Under the pieces are notes generated by a model that worked only from the letters and a program-made list of their open reading frames with translations, did no database searches and was not told the origin of the DNA. Both the position numbers and the translations under genes were made by a program. A stretch of DNA of 64,000 bases from Rhabditophanes sp. KR3021 (taxonomy: Eukaryota > Nematoda > Chromadorea > Rhabditida > Alloionematidae), in the NCBI GenBank assembly GCA_963281155.1, contig CAUJLY010000004.1:2232001-2296000 (forward strand). The letters are read 5' to 3'. Position 1 is the first letter of the stretch. Every line of letters begins with the position of its first letter. Below, one piece after another: positions 50,201-61,846 of the stretch.

Positions 50201-50303
50201 TCCTTAAATTAATTTATTTTTTAAATATCCCCAAAAATACGAGAATAATTTTGTAATATTATATTTCAGGAATTAGAACCTTCAAGTGGGACTCATCTTA
50301 ATT

Positions 50304-50986
50304 ATGACTCGTATTAAGTCCGTATTTTCTAAAGTTTACAAGGTACCTAGACGTCCCTTTCGAAAAAGAACGTCTTGACCATGTAAGTTTGCTTAAGATC
50401 AAATATTTTATTAATTGTGTATTTTGTATAGGAATTGAAACTTCTCGGTAACTATGGTCTTAGAAACAAGACTGAAATCTGGAGAGTTAAGTACACTCTT
50501 GCCAAGATCAGAAAGGCTGCCCGTGAACTTCTTACCAGAGACGAGAAAGACCCAAAGAGACTTTTCGAAGGAAATGCCCTCCTTAGAAGACTTGTCCGTA
50601 TCGGAGTTTTGGAAGAAGACAAAATGAAGTTGGATTACGTTCTTGGACTTAGAACCGAAGATTTCCTCGAGAGAAGACTCCAAACTCAAGTTTTCAAGCT
50701 CGGACTTTCAAAATCTATCCATCATGCTCGCGTTCTCATCAAGCAAAAGCACATCCGGTAAGTTTTTAGGAGGTGAGAAGTAAATAATCATTTTTGTAAT
50801 CACTTTAGTGTCAGAAGACAAGTCGTCGACATCCCATCATTCGTCGTCCGTTTGGAATCCCAAAAACACATTGACTTCTCCTCCAAATCTCCATTCGCTG
50901 GAGGCCGTGCTGGACGTACCAAGAGACGTAATCTCAAGAGCGGAAAAGGAAATGGAAACACTTCTGAAGCAGAAGATGACGAATAG
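50304..50986 (+). pseudogene. rps-9: rps-9, left assembly copy with a 1-nt frameshift
   Basis: Exon equivalents are 50304-50382, 50432-50757 and 50809-50986. Exon 1 has an extra T in CCCTTTCG (near 50360) where the right copy has CCCTTCG. This shifts the frame after about 18 codons. Exons 2 and 3 are intact. Because the other copy is intact and the change is in a short run, it is read as a sequencing or assembly error and not a real pseudogene. AATAAA is at 51103-51108. Confidence 0.85.
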
Positions 50987-51345
50987 ATTTGACACGAAAC
51001 CGTCTTCAAATTTATCATAGCACTCAGCAGCACCCGCTGTTCTGTCCTATTTGTTTTATCTAAGCATTCCACTTGTGAATGTAACTTGTTGGTTTATTGC
51101 TGAATAAATTGTTATCAAACTCTTTCTACATCTCCACCGCTTTACTTTTATTTTAAATTATACGTCGACTCTCGTCAAGAATATCTGATATTGTAGTGGG
51201 GAAGTGCATATGCAAGGGCTTTTAAAAGTACTTTCAATTATATAATTGATAATTCCTAGACGTAAAGATCATTTATCTTTTGCACTCTTCCTTCCACCTT
51301 TCTTTTCTTTAATTATTTAACCACTTGTTCGTTTCAGTAATAATC

Positions 51346-52921
51346 ATGGCTATTAAGCAAGAAGACTGTCTTGTCGTAGCTCTCTGGGGTTGCAATATTG
51401 TTGAAAGAAGTGTCGAAGAAGCTGGAATTTGTTATGAAACCAGTCTTATTAGAGATAAGTTGGTACTTCGAAAGTGTACCTTACCTGTTTACAGGCAACC
51501 GCAATCCTCTTCAGGTGAATCGTCCGATACTGAAGAAGATGTCGATGTTGATAATTCAGCTCTCTTTGATGAGGATACTGCTGCTTATCGCAAGATGTTG
51601 ATTCGCTTGGAACCTGCCGATTGGAAGGAGTTTGATCATTACAAGATCCTCGGCCTTTCAAAGCTGAGATACAAGGCTAATGCTACTGATATCAAGAATG
51701 CCTACCGCAAGAAGGTACTCATTTATCATCCAGATAAGAGTAAGCAAAAGTCAGCACTGACTAAGGGACAAATGGAACTAGCTTTCGGCTGCATTCAAAA
51801 GAGTTATGAATTGCTGGGAGATACCATTGAAAAGCGTCACTCTTATGACTCAGTCGACCCTGAGTTCAATGATAGCATTCCATCGGAAAAATCAATTAAT
51901 GCTGAGAATATCTTTAGAACCCTTGGGCCTGTTTTCGAAATGAACGCAAGATTCTCGAAGAAGCAACCTGTTCCACTGTTCGGAGATGCTAACAGCACGA
52001 GGGCATTCGTTGAGGACTTTTACGACTTTTGGATCCACTTTGAGTCTTGGAGAGAGTTCTCTTACCTTGACGAGGAGGACAGTTCAAAGGGAGAGGATCG
52101 TTGGGAGAGAAGAGAAATTGACAAAGGCAATAAAAGCAAGAGAGATAAGTTGCGTAAGGATGATCAGAAACGTGTTACTGTATGTTTATTTACTGTTTAC
52201 GAACTTACTAATTATAAATTTGTGTAGGGCTTGATAGAAATGGCGCATAATAAGGACCCACGTTTGTCTGTTTTCAAGGAGGAAGACAAGAAAAACAAGC
52301 TCAACGAAAAGGAGCGCAAAAAGAAGGAGTTGGCAAGAAAGAGGGAAGAAGAAAAACTTCGCTTCGAACAGGAATGTATCGAATACAAAGAGAAAGGAGG
52401 AAGAAAAGAAAAAGGCTGAAATCGAAGCCAAGAAGAAAGCTGCCGCTGACAAGATCCACCAGGAAGAAGCTATCAAGAACGAACACGTCTGGAGCAAGGA
52501 AGAAATCGAGCTTCTGGTAAAAGCTACGAGACTCTATCCTCCAGGTACTTCCGAAAGATGGCAGCAAATAGCTGATTACATCAACTCCCACAAGAAGGAC
52601 AAGTCTTTCACCAAGACAACCAAGGCTGTCATCAAGTACATCCGTGACAAGTCTACTATTGGAATCGCCAATGGGTGTGGTATTGAAAATAAAGCTCCCT
52701 TGAAGGGAGAAGAAAATGGCACTGAAGAAGTTGATGAGGAATGGACTGCCACCGAGCAAAAAGACTTTGAAACAGCCATCAAAGCCAACAAGACCAACAA
52801 AGACGATGACAAGTGGGACAAAATCGCTGCTGCCGTTGGTACCAAGTCAAAAAAAGAGTGTATCAAGAGATTTAAAGAACTCGTTGCTAAAATTAAAGCC
52901 AAGAGAGCTGCTGAAGAGTAA
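51346..52921 (+). pseudogene. dnj-11: dnj-11 (DNAJC2/ZRF1), left assembly copy with a 1-nt frameshift
   Basis: Exon equivalents are 51346-52179 and 52228-52921. An extra A near 52387 (TACAAAGAGAAAGG against TACAAGAGAAAGG in the right copy) shifts exon 2 and gives a stop near 52419, removing both SANT domains on paper. The sequence is otherwise the same as the intact copy at 58097-59671. AATAAA is at 53032-53037. Confidence 0.85.
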
Positions 52922-53249
52922 AAGGGATGGGTTAGTACAAAGTCAGAATCAAGACGAAATTTCTCTCATTTTATGTAATGTTGTTGTTATTCCTATTTTT
53001 AAACAAATTTTAGTCAAACTTTTTAAAGCTTAATAAACGATATTTTGATATGAACGTTATTTTACCTTCTTATTTACCTTTTTATCATCAAACTTATAAG
53101 CGACATCCTAAAATAAAGACAATTAAACTTTAATTTATTCGACTTCTATGTTTATTTAAGTTAGGCAAAGTATAAACTTCAATTCTTTTTATTTATATCT
53201 TTATTTAAGTAACGTATATATAGTTTAAAAGACCTAAAGTATAATTTAT

Positions 53250-53855
53250 TTATGATGCATAGTTTTTAAGAATCTCTTCCTTTATTTTGTTGCCGACTTC
53301 CTCAGCAATTTCGGGAGTATTTGCCTCAGCGAAGATTCTAACTAAATTTTCAGTCCCAGAAGGTCTGACAAAAGCACGAACTCCTTGTTGTTTGTCGCAA
53401 AGTTGTTGAATGAAGAGCTGTAATTCTTTGGGTTCATCGAGCATGGTTTCATTGTCATTAGTTGTGAATTGTGTCCTATCGATACCAGTAGCTTTCAATA
53501 GGCAATTTGGCTTGTCATTATAAATTTGATGCCATTCTTGGATACTCCATCCGAAATATTGGAGACAATACTCCACACATACCATGTCAGAAAAAGCACA
53601 CCCGATGACTGGGTTTACCATCTTCATGAAATTGTACAAATGAATAATTTGAGAAGATTTCAGGTTTCGATTTATCTGCCTTCATGGCATGAGTGTACTT
53701 TTTAGTGATTAAGTCCATGATTTCGTAGCTGAAGTAAACCGACCCATGTCCATTAGCTTCAAAAAATATTCCAACATGAAGCTCGTTTTCTGATTCGTGC
53801 TTGACAGATGTCTTATTCCGGTCTTGACCAGTGAATGCTTTACTTTTAGAGTGTT
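53250..53855 (-). pseudogene. PGM3, left assembly copy truncated by the gap
   Basis: Only the C-terminal third is present, ending at the N run. Small indels near 53668 (CGATTTATCTGCC) and around 53786-53812 break the frame; the right copy is clean at both. Their concentration next to the gap fits a low-quality contig end. Confidence 0.85.
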
Positions 53856-54355
53856 NNNNNNNNNNNNNNNNNNNNNNNNNNNNNNNNNNNNNNNNNNNNN
53901 NNNNNNNNNNNNNNNNNNNNNNNNNNNNNNNNNNNNNNNNNNNNNNNNNNNNNNNNNNNNNNNNNNNNNNNNNNNNNNNNNNNNNNNNNNNNNNNNNNNN
54001 NNNNNNNNNNNNNNNNNNNNNNNNNNNNNNNNNNNNNNNNNNNNNNNNNNNNNNNNNNNNNNNNNNNNNNNNNNNNNNNNNNNNNNNNNNNNNNNNNNNN
54101 NNNNNNNNNNNNNNNNNNNNNNNNNNNNNNNNNNNNNNNNNNNNNNNNNNNNNNNNNNNNNNNNNNNNNNNNNNNNNNNNNNNNNNNNNNNNNNNNNNNN
54201 NNNNNNNNNNNNNNNNNNNNNNNNNNNNNNNNNNNNNNNNNNNNNNNNNNNNNNNNNNNNNNNNNNNNNNNNNNNNNNNNNNNNNNNNNNNNNNNNNNNN
54301 NNNNNNNNNNNNNNNNNNNNNNNNNNNNNNNNNNNNNNNNNNNNNNNNNNNNNNN
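53856..54355. other. Scaffold gap of exactly 500 N
   Basis: The run is exactly 500 N, a conventional placeholder length. The left flank lies inside PGM3 and the right flank inside the ABC transporter. Since the flanking contigs overlap by about 6.2 kb in the other order, no real sequence may be missing here. Confidence 0.95.
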
Positions 54356-56322
54356 AGACAATTGTACTCAGGGAAACATATCCAGTAAATTGAAATGCTC
54401 CATACATCATTCCTTTAGCAAATCCCTAATAACACAAAAAGATTAAAATAAAAAATGGGAATGAAGAGTTTAAATCAGAAATTAGATACATTCTAATCAT
54501 TCTCGGGATTTGTGACTAACTGTAGATCATTGAAATTAGCCTAAGTACGTAGATACCCCAATTTAAAAAAATTTACAATATTTAGTAAAACAGTAGATTA
54601 TAGGGCTACTAAAAACCTATAGAATGGTGCAACCGAACATTAGCTTGATCTTTAGAATAAATAGATATAGTCAGTAGTAAATGTTAAATATTTAAAAAAT
54701 TAACTTATTTAGAATAAAAAGTAGGTTTCAAGCTCGTCTCTTACTGACCGAACTCACAAATGTAAGTAGATTAAGGGAATACTATCTTCAGAGTATTCGG
54801 TAATGTACTTGCTATATTACTTCAAACCACACAAATTACTATTTTTGTCTGATTTCTAAAAGGCAATTAATAGATTAGTCCTTGAATCAAAACGGGACTT
54901 CGCTAATGCAGTTGGTGGAATATTTTATGTAGGAGAAGCTTATAAGATGAGTGTAATAATGGCCCTGGATAGGCCCGACTACAGTTTCTCTAGTAAGTGG
55001 GATATGTCTTTGACACAAAATAAAGATTTGTTCATTAGGTGATTAAAGAAGAAAAGCAATTAACAATCATAAAAGGACTTTGCCTTTAAAAAGATTGCTG
55101 AAAACATCGAAGCCTTTTTGATTGACGCTGTTCGTGATCAAGTCACTAATTCTCACTCCGGAAAGCCATCTCTACAATTTGATAGTTAAATGGACCCTAT
55201 GAAGAACAAAAAAGTCGCAAAAATGATAATAATAGACTTTCCCGTCTGCGCACATATTAATTGTGTTTTAAAATATTAGTCCCTTTTTCATATTTTTGAT
55301 AACCTACTTCTTTCTTTGAGATCCCCCAAATATCATCAATTTTAGCCTGATAAGCAGCTAATTCTTTATCTTCAGCAACTAACATTCTCACAGTTTTGAT
55401 GTTAGCTAATCTTTCCGTAGCAACAGTATTAGCACCAGCGACGGCATTTTGCATTTGCATAGTATACTTTCTTTGTAACTTTCCGAAAACATAGAAAGTC
55501 CCGACCATCAAAGGAATAACAATTGTGACAACTTTGCAAAGTTCGGGAGAAGTATAGACCATCAAACTACCACTTCCAAGCATTGTAATCAAAGCTCTAG
55601 CTCCATCACTTAAATTCATCGAAACAGAATAACCTACGATCAAAGCATCAGTAGACAACCGAGAAACAATCTCTCCGACTCTATTTTTTATCAAAGAATT
55701 TCATATCTTGCTTCAAAACAGAGCCGAAAACTTTTGTTCGAAGATCGTTTATAATTAATTGACCAGCTGTATGCATGCAATAAGCTCTCGCGCAAATAGC
55801 AGCAGCGCCAATCACAAAAATTCCAATTAAATAAAGTGGATTTTCCTTGAAAAAGGTGGCTAATTTCAAACCAATATCTTCTTTGTCCATCTGAGCTCCT
55901 TTACTAGCATCGTGCTGGTCTATTAATTTTCCCAACACACGGGGAGCCATCAGAAATATACTGGAGGAAACTCCTAATAGAGATATTCCTAAAAAAATTC
56001 TTCCTTTTGTAAGGCTTAGCTAGGGCGAATATATTTTTAAGATCAGACCAATTTGTATTTCTCAACTTGTAAGCAGTCCTAGTCGTTTCAACCGTTGAAA
56101 TGTTTCTCTTAAAAATAGTTGACTTAAATTGCTTTCCACCTACCAATTTGGTGGAAAGTTTCGAGATCGTCTGAGGTAATAATGCACTTAATAACCTTAA
56201 TCAAAGTATTAAATAAATAGCAATATTTCGACATACCTGTTGGAAACCATTGTCTTGGTGTGGTGAACATTATTAGAAAGCAAAGTTCTTGTAGAGAAGT
56301 TTCTTATTAAAATAGGTAACAT
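54356..56322 (-). pseudogene. ABC half transporter, right assembly copy, 5' part only and frameshifted
   Basis: Contains exon 1 (56322-56237), exon 2 (56195-55308) and part of exon 3 (up to 54425) of the transporter at 45637-49570, cut by the gap. Exon 2 has two extra T bases relative to the left copy (near 55687 and 56006), so it reads as three fragments. The left copy is intact at both places. Confidence 0.85.
54870..55189 (+). pseudogene. GIY-YIG element copy F, assembly duplicate
   Basis: Same sequence as 48120-48439, carried along in the duplicated block. It should not be counted as an independent element copy. Confidence 0.6.
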
Positions 56323-57055
56323 TTTATTTAATATTCTTGAAAAGGCCTATGGCCGAATTTGTAATAATTTATAAAACAAGCAAATGTGAGCAATAGATTG
56401 ATGTCAGACTTGTTATCAATTGACTCGTTTAAAGACATTAGGTCTTGGAAGGGCGATACTTTGGAGTGGGGAGAGAGTTGACGCTTTTGAATAGATTACT
56501 ATATGTGTAATTGGTTGAAGTCAGATAAGCAATACCTTTTCTGTGGGAAATATCGCAGGTATTTTTGATGGTAAATTAATGATTCATGTGTATCTACACC
56601 TTATTTACTTGTTTTGTTGTTTTTGAATGATGGGTTGTGCAAGTTGTAAACAACAAAGGGTGTTTGAAGAATAGTACATTTTGAAAGTATCTGAATCCAC
56701 TTAAGTTGCAATAATTACAACAAATGGAGATATCGAATTCTTGAGAAAAGTTTAGATTACTCAAATAAACCTTCACATTACCGTATTAATTATCGGTTCG
56801 CCGACGCACACACACCTAACCATTCCCGATGTGCGTCAGCAATAAAAGTTTGTGTCCTGCGTCAGCAATTTGGCAAACTGATTGGTAAAACGACACCTAC
56901 CCCAAATCCCATTTTCAACTTGTGCGTCAACTAAAATTCACTTGTGCGCCAGTCCTTAAATTAATTTATTTTTTAAATATCCCCAAAAATACGAGAATAA
57001 TTTTGTAATATTATATTTCAGGAATTAGAACCTTCAAGTGGGACTCATCTTAATT

Positions 57056-57737
57056 ATGACTCGTATTAAGTCCGTATTTTCTAAAGTTTACAAGGTACCT
57101 AGACGTCCCTTCGAAAAAGAACGTCTTGACCATGTAAGTTTGCTTAAGATCAAATATTTTATTAATTGTGTATTTTGTATAGGAATTGAAACTTCTCGGT
57201 AACTATGGTCTTAGAAACAAGACTGAAATCTGGAGAGTTAAGTACACTCTTGCCAAGATCAGAAAGGCTGCCCGTGAACTTCTTACCAGAGACGAGAAAG
57301 ACCCAAAGAGACTTTTCGAAGGAAATGCCCTCCTTAGAAGACTTGTCCGTATCGGAGTTTTGGAAGAAGACAAAATGAAGTTGGATTACGTTCTTGGACT
57401 TAGAACCGAAGATTTCCTCGAGAGAAGACTCCAAACTCAAGTTTTCAAGCTCGGACTTTCAAAATCTATCCATCATGCTCGCGTTCTCATCAAGCAAAAG
57501 CACATCCGGTAAGTTTTTAGGAGGTGAGAAGTAAATAATCATTTTTGTAATCACTTTAGTGTCAGAAGACAAGTCGTCGACATCCCATCATTCGTCGTCC
57601 GTTTGGAATCCCAAAAACACATTGACTTCTCCTCCAAATCTCCATTCGCTGGAGGCCGTGCTGGACGTACCAAGAGACGTAATCTCAAGAGCGGAAAAGG
57701 AAATGGAAACACTTCTGAAGCAGAAGATGACGAATAG
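57056..57737 (+). CDS. rps-9: 40S ribosomal protein S9 (uS4), intact copy
   Basis: Exons 57056-57133, 57183-57508 and 57560-57737 give 193 aa. uS4 binds early to small-subunit rRNA and contributes to decoding fidelity. The sequence shows [18 protein letters not shown] across the first junction, [18 protein letters not shown], the S4 RNA-binding region ([20 protein letters not shown]) and [15 protein letters not shown], all highly conserved. The tail is acidic (EAEDDE). Introns are 49 and 51 nt. It is upstream of and in line with dnj-11, with about 230 nt between the rps-9 poly(A) signal and the likely dnj-11 spliced-leader acceptor. Confidence 0.97.
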
Positions 57738-58096
57738 ATTTGACACGAAACCGTCTTCAAATTTATCATAGCACTCAGCAGCACCCGCTGTTCTGTCCTA
57801 TTTGTTTTATCTAAGCATTCCACTTGTGAATGTAACTTGTTGGTTTATTGCTGAATAAATTGTTATCAAACTCTTTCTACATCTCCACCGCTTTACTTTT
57901 ATTTTAAATTATACGTCGACTCTCGTCAAGAATATCTGATATTGTAGTGGGGAAGTGCATATGCAAGGGCTTTTAAAAGTACTTTCAATTATATAATTGA
58001 TAATTCCTAGACGTAAAGATCATTTATCTTTTGCACTCTTCCTTCCACCTTTCTTTTCTTTAATTATTTAACCACTTGTTCGTTTCAGTAATAATC

Positions 58097-59671
58097 ATGG
58101 CTATTAAGCAAGAAGACTGTCTTGTCGTAGCTCTCTGGGGTTGCAATATTGTTGAAAGAAGTGTCGAAGAAGCTGGAATTTGTTATGAAACCAGTCTTAT
58201 TAGAGATAAGTTGGTACTTCGAAAGTGTACCTTACCTGTTTACAGGCAACCGCAATCCTCTTCAGGTGAATCGTCCGATACTGAAGAAGATGTCGATGTT
58301 GATAATTCAGCTCTCTTTGATGAGGATACTGCTGCTTATCGCAAGATGTTGATTCGCTTGGAACCTGCCGATTGGAAGGAGTTTGATCATTACAAGATCC
58401 TCGGCCTTTCAAAGCTGAGATACAAGGCTAATGCTACTGATATCAAGAATGCCTACCGCAAGAAGGTACTCATTTATCATCCAGATAAGAGTAAGCAAAA
58501 GTCAGCACTGACTAAGGGACAAATGGAACTAGCTTTCGGCTGCATTCAAAAGAGTTATGAATTGCTGGGAGATACCATTGAAAAGCGTCACTCTTATGAC
58601 TCAGTCGACCCTGAGTTCAATGATAGCATTCCATCGGAAAAATCAATTAATGCTGAGAATATCTTTAGAACCCTTGGGCCTGTTTTCGAAATGAACGCAA
58701 GATTCTCGAAGAAGCAACCTGTTCCACTGTTCGGAGATGCTAACAGCACGAGGGCATTCGTTGAGGACTTTTACGACTTTTGGATCCACTTTGAGTCTTG
58801 GAGAGAGTTCTCTTACCTTGACGAGGAGGACAGTTCAAAGGGAGAGGATCGTTGGGAGAGAAGAGAAATTGACAAAGGCAATAAAAGCAAGAGAGATAAG
58901 TTGCGTAAGGATGATCAGAAACGTGTTACTGTATGTTTATTTACTGTTTACGAACTTACTAATTATAAATTTGTGTAGGGCTTGATAGAAATGGCGCATA
59001 ATAAGGACCCACGTTTGTCTGTTTTCAAGGAGGAAGACAAGAAAAACAAGCTCAACGAAAAGGAGCGCAAAAAGAAGGAGTTGGCAAGAAAGAGGGAAGA
59101 AGAAAAACTTCGCTTCGAACAGGAATGTATCGAATACAAGAGAAAGGAGGAAGAAAAGAAAAAGGCTGAAATCGAAGCCAAGAAGAAAGCTGCCGCTGAC
59201 AAGATCCACCAGGAAGAAGCTATCAAGAACGAACACGTCTGGAGCAAGGAAGAAATCGAGCTTCTGGTAAAAGCTACGAGACTCTATCCTCCAGGTACTT
59301 CCGAAAGATGGCAGCAAATAGCTGATTACATCAACTCCCACAAGAAGGACAAGTCTTTCACCAAGACAACCAAGGCTGTCATCAAGTACATCCGTGACAA
59401 GTCTACTATTGGAATCGCCAATGGGTGTGGTATTGAAAATAAAGCTCCCTTGAAGGGAGAAGAAAATGGCACTGAAGAAGTTGATGAGGAATGGACTGCC
59501 ACCGAGCAAAAAGACTTTGAAACAGCCATCAAAGCCAACAAGACCAACAAAGACGATGACAAGTGGGACAAAATCGCTGCTGCCGTTGGTACCAAGTCAA
59601 AAAAAGAGTGTATCAAGAGATTTAAAGAACTCGTTGCTAAAATTAAAGCCAAGAGAGCTGCTGAAGAGTAA
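58097..59671 (+). CDS. dnj-11: DNAJC2/ZRF1/MPP11-like ribosome-associated J-protein with two SANT domains
   Basis: Exons 58097-58930 and 58979-59671 (48-nt intron, phase 0) give 508 aa. DNAJC2 is the J-domain half of the ribosome-associated complex that recruits HSP70 to nascent chains. It also acts in the nucleus on ubiquitylated H2A. The J domain (about residues 88-160) has [15 protein letters not shown], then the HPD motif in YHPDKSK. A long charged helical middle ([20 protein letters not shown]) is followed by two SANT/Myb domains, near residues 360-415 ([22 protein letters not shown]) and 450-505 ([28 protein letters not shown]). TTTCAG ends 9 nt before the chosen ATG, supporting MAIKQED as the start. 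Confidence 0.93.
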
Positions 59672-59999
59672 AAGGGATGGGTTAGTACAAAGTCAGAATC
59701 AAGACGAAATTTCTCTCATTTTATGTAATGTTGTTGTTATTCCTATTTTTAAACAAATTTTAGTCAAACTTTTTAAAGCTTAATAAACGATATTTTGATA
59801 TGAACGTTATTTTACCTTCTTATTTACCTTTTTATCATCAAACTTATAAGCGACATCCTAAAATAAAGACAATTAAACTTTAATTTATTCGACTTCTATG
59901 TTTATTTAAGTTAGGCAAAGTATAAACTTCAATTCTTTTTATTTATATCTTTATTTAAGTAACGTATATATAGTTTAAAAGACCTAAAGTATAATTTAT

Positions 60000-61639
60000 T
60001 TATGATGCATAGTTTTTAAGAATCTCTTCCTTTATTTTGTTGCCGACTTCCTCAGCAATTTCGGGAGTATTTGCCTCAGCGAAGATTCTAACTAAATTTT
60101 CAGTCCCAGAAGGTCTGACAAAAGCACGAACTCCTTGTTGTTTGTCGCAAAGTTGTTGAATGAAGAGCTGTAATTCTTTGGGTTCATCGAGCATGGTTTC
60201 ATTGTCATTAGTTGTGAATTGTGTCCTATCGATACCAGTAGCTTTCAATAGGCAATTTGGCTTGTCATTATAAATTTGATGCCATTCTTGGATACTCCAT
60301 CCGAAATATTGGAGACAATACTCCACACATACCATGTCAGAAAAAGCACACCCGATGACTGGGTTTACCATCTTCATGAAATTGTACAAATGAATAATTT
60401 GAGAAGATTTCAGGTTTCGATTTTCTGCCTTCATGGCATGAGTGTACTTTTTAGTGATTAAGTCCATGATTTCGTAGCTGAAGTAAACCGACCCATGTCC
60501 ATTAGCTTCAAAAAATATTCCAACATGAGCTGTTTTTGATTCGTCTTGCAGATGTCTTATTCCGGTCTTGACCAGTGAATGCTTTACTTTTAGAGTGTTC
60601 TTGAAATAATCCATTGAAGCTCCATTAGCATAAGCAGTTTGGACTACTTTGCAGTCAATTATGAGGCCAACTGTTAGACTGATTTCGGTGATGAATTTGG
60701 CAAACAAAGCACAAATTTTGTCTCCATCCACTAATCCTAAACCGCCATTTGGCTTTTTGAAATAGTAAACAATTCTATCTGCATCACCGTCAAAAGACAC
60801 ATATTTTAAATGATTTGAAGTATCTTGACAACAAATTGGAAACTTCTTGTAAGTCTTAACATAATCCGCCCCACACTTTTCATTTAAAACGCCAGCACAT
60901 TGCTCATTCAATTGAACAATGCTTAGAATGTTTCTTAGCTTCCGAATGATGTTGGGGCTAATTTCCCCCACTCCATAGGCAGCATCAAAAGCTATTACAT
61001 TTTCATAATTGCGTTTGGGCATTTTATTGAAAAAGCGAATAGAGTCAATATAGACGGAAGCCAAATACTGGGTATAATAATCAGGCCCAAACATCTTTTT
61101 CAAAGAAACATGATTATCACGGTCATTGTTATTGGCATAAACGTAGTAATGAAGAGCAGGAGTCGGAACATCCATGTAAACTGTGTAAAAATCATCAGTC
61201 AAAGAGACACTCTGGATTCCTTCGATACAAAGTCTGATCAGATTATAAGTAGACGGTCTATTGTCCCCACCAATAAAAATTTGGGAATGACTTGGAGGAT
61301 CAAATACTCCAACACTGAACATCTCATCCATGCGTGCTCTTTCCTCTGGATCATTAATGAATAAATTGAGCTTGGAACTGTTTTCTTCGTCTAGCATTTC
61401 CCCATTTGGTCCAATAATCTTAACGCCATTGTCTTGGATGGGATTGTGAGATGCCGTAATCATTATTCCCATTGCTTGTTTTTCGATGCTAAAAGGATGA
61501 TTAAGAGTAAATTTAGTTTGACTTACAATGAAAGGTAGGTTGTAAACATAGCAATTTCTTTGATGACTAGTTCAATATTTTCAGCTAGATCTCTACACCC
61601 CGAGGTTCCATAAGGAATTTTCTTGCCATTAAGATCCAT
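60000..61639 (-). CDS. PGM3: Phosphoacetylglucosamine mutase (PGM3/AGM1), intact copy
   Basis: Exons 61639-61527 and 61488-60000 (38-nt intron) give 533 aa. The enzyme converts N-acetylglucosamine-6-phosphate to the 1-phosphate in UDP-GlcNAc synthesis, feeding chitin, glycoprotein and GPI pathways. The phosphoserine active-site motif TASHNP lies near residue 48. The metal-binding loop is FDGDADR, and the C-terminal phosphate-binding loop is RPSGTENLVRIFAEA. YGTSGCRD near the N-terminus is the expected substrate-loop start. The gene converges with dnj-11 and diverges from the LRR gene, with a 207-bp shared upstream region. Confidence 0.95.
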
Positions 61640-61846
61640 TTTGTGTTGCAGTTAAAGTCTAAAACGACACGTTTTAAATCAGTGGTCAAATAGTAAATTG
61701 AAATGTAATACATATTACACGTGTCATCAAAAAAGCATCCAGGCTAAAAAGGGTGGTCTCATTATCTGCAGCTCAGTGAACCATGGTTTGTTCGACACAA
61801 ACAAACACAGCATGTTTAGGGGATAAAATAAAATAATCCATTTGCC
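61640..61846. promoter_or_regulatory. Compact divergent promoter between PGM3 and the LRRC9-like gene
   Basis: Only 207 bp separate the two divergent start codons, so both core promoters must lie here. The stretch contains a palindromic E-box (CACGTG, 61718-61723) inside ACACGTGT. No other motif is supported. Confidence 0.45.

Larger units (their letters stand above)
47606..53855. repeat. Duplicated assembly block, left copy (matches 54356-60599)
   Basis: The sequence is nearly identical to 54356-60599 over about 6.2 kb, including introns, intergenic DNA and element copy F. Differences seen are mostly single-base indels in short runs, with more of them in the last ~200 nt before the gap. The block covers part of the ABC gene, rps-9, dnj-11 and part of PGM3. 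The left copy breaks rps-9, dnj-11 and PGM3; the right copy breaks the ABC gene. Overlapping contigs that were not merged, or two haplotypes, explain this best. Confidence 0.9.
54356..60599. repeat. Duplicated assembly block, right copy (matches 47606-53855)
   Basis: Second copy of the block described at 47606-53855. Offsets shift from 6,750 at the start to 6,744 at the end through small indels. This copy should be preferred for rps-9, dnj-11 and PGM3, and the left copy for the ABC transporter. Confidence 0.9.

Noticed and set aside
53709..54410. Long open frames across the N run
   Set aside because: They are produced by unknown bases and join PGM3 to ABC transporter sequence.
47606..60599. 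Recent segmental duplication giving second copies of rps-9, dnj-11, PGM3 and an ABC gene
   Set aside because: Copies are near-identical even in non-coding DNA, differ by run-length indels, and are separated by exactly 500 N; contig overlap explains it.
61778..61795. GAACCATGGTTT as an RFX X-box for the LRRC9-like gene
   Set aside because: Only the central CCATGG fits; the outer half-site bases do not match the X-box consensus.
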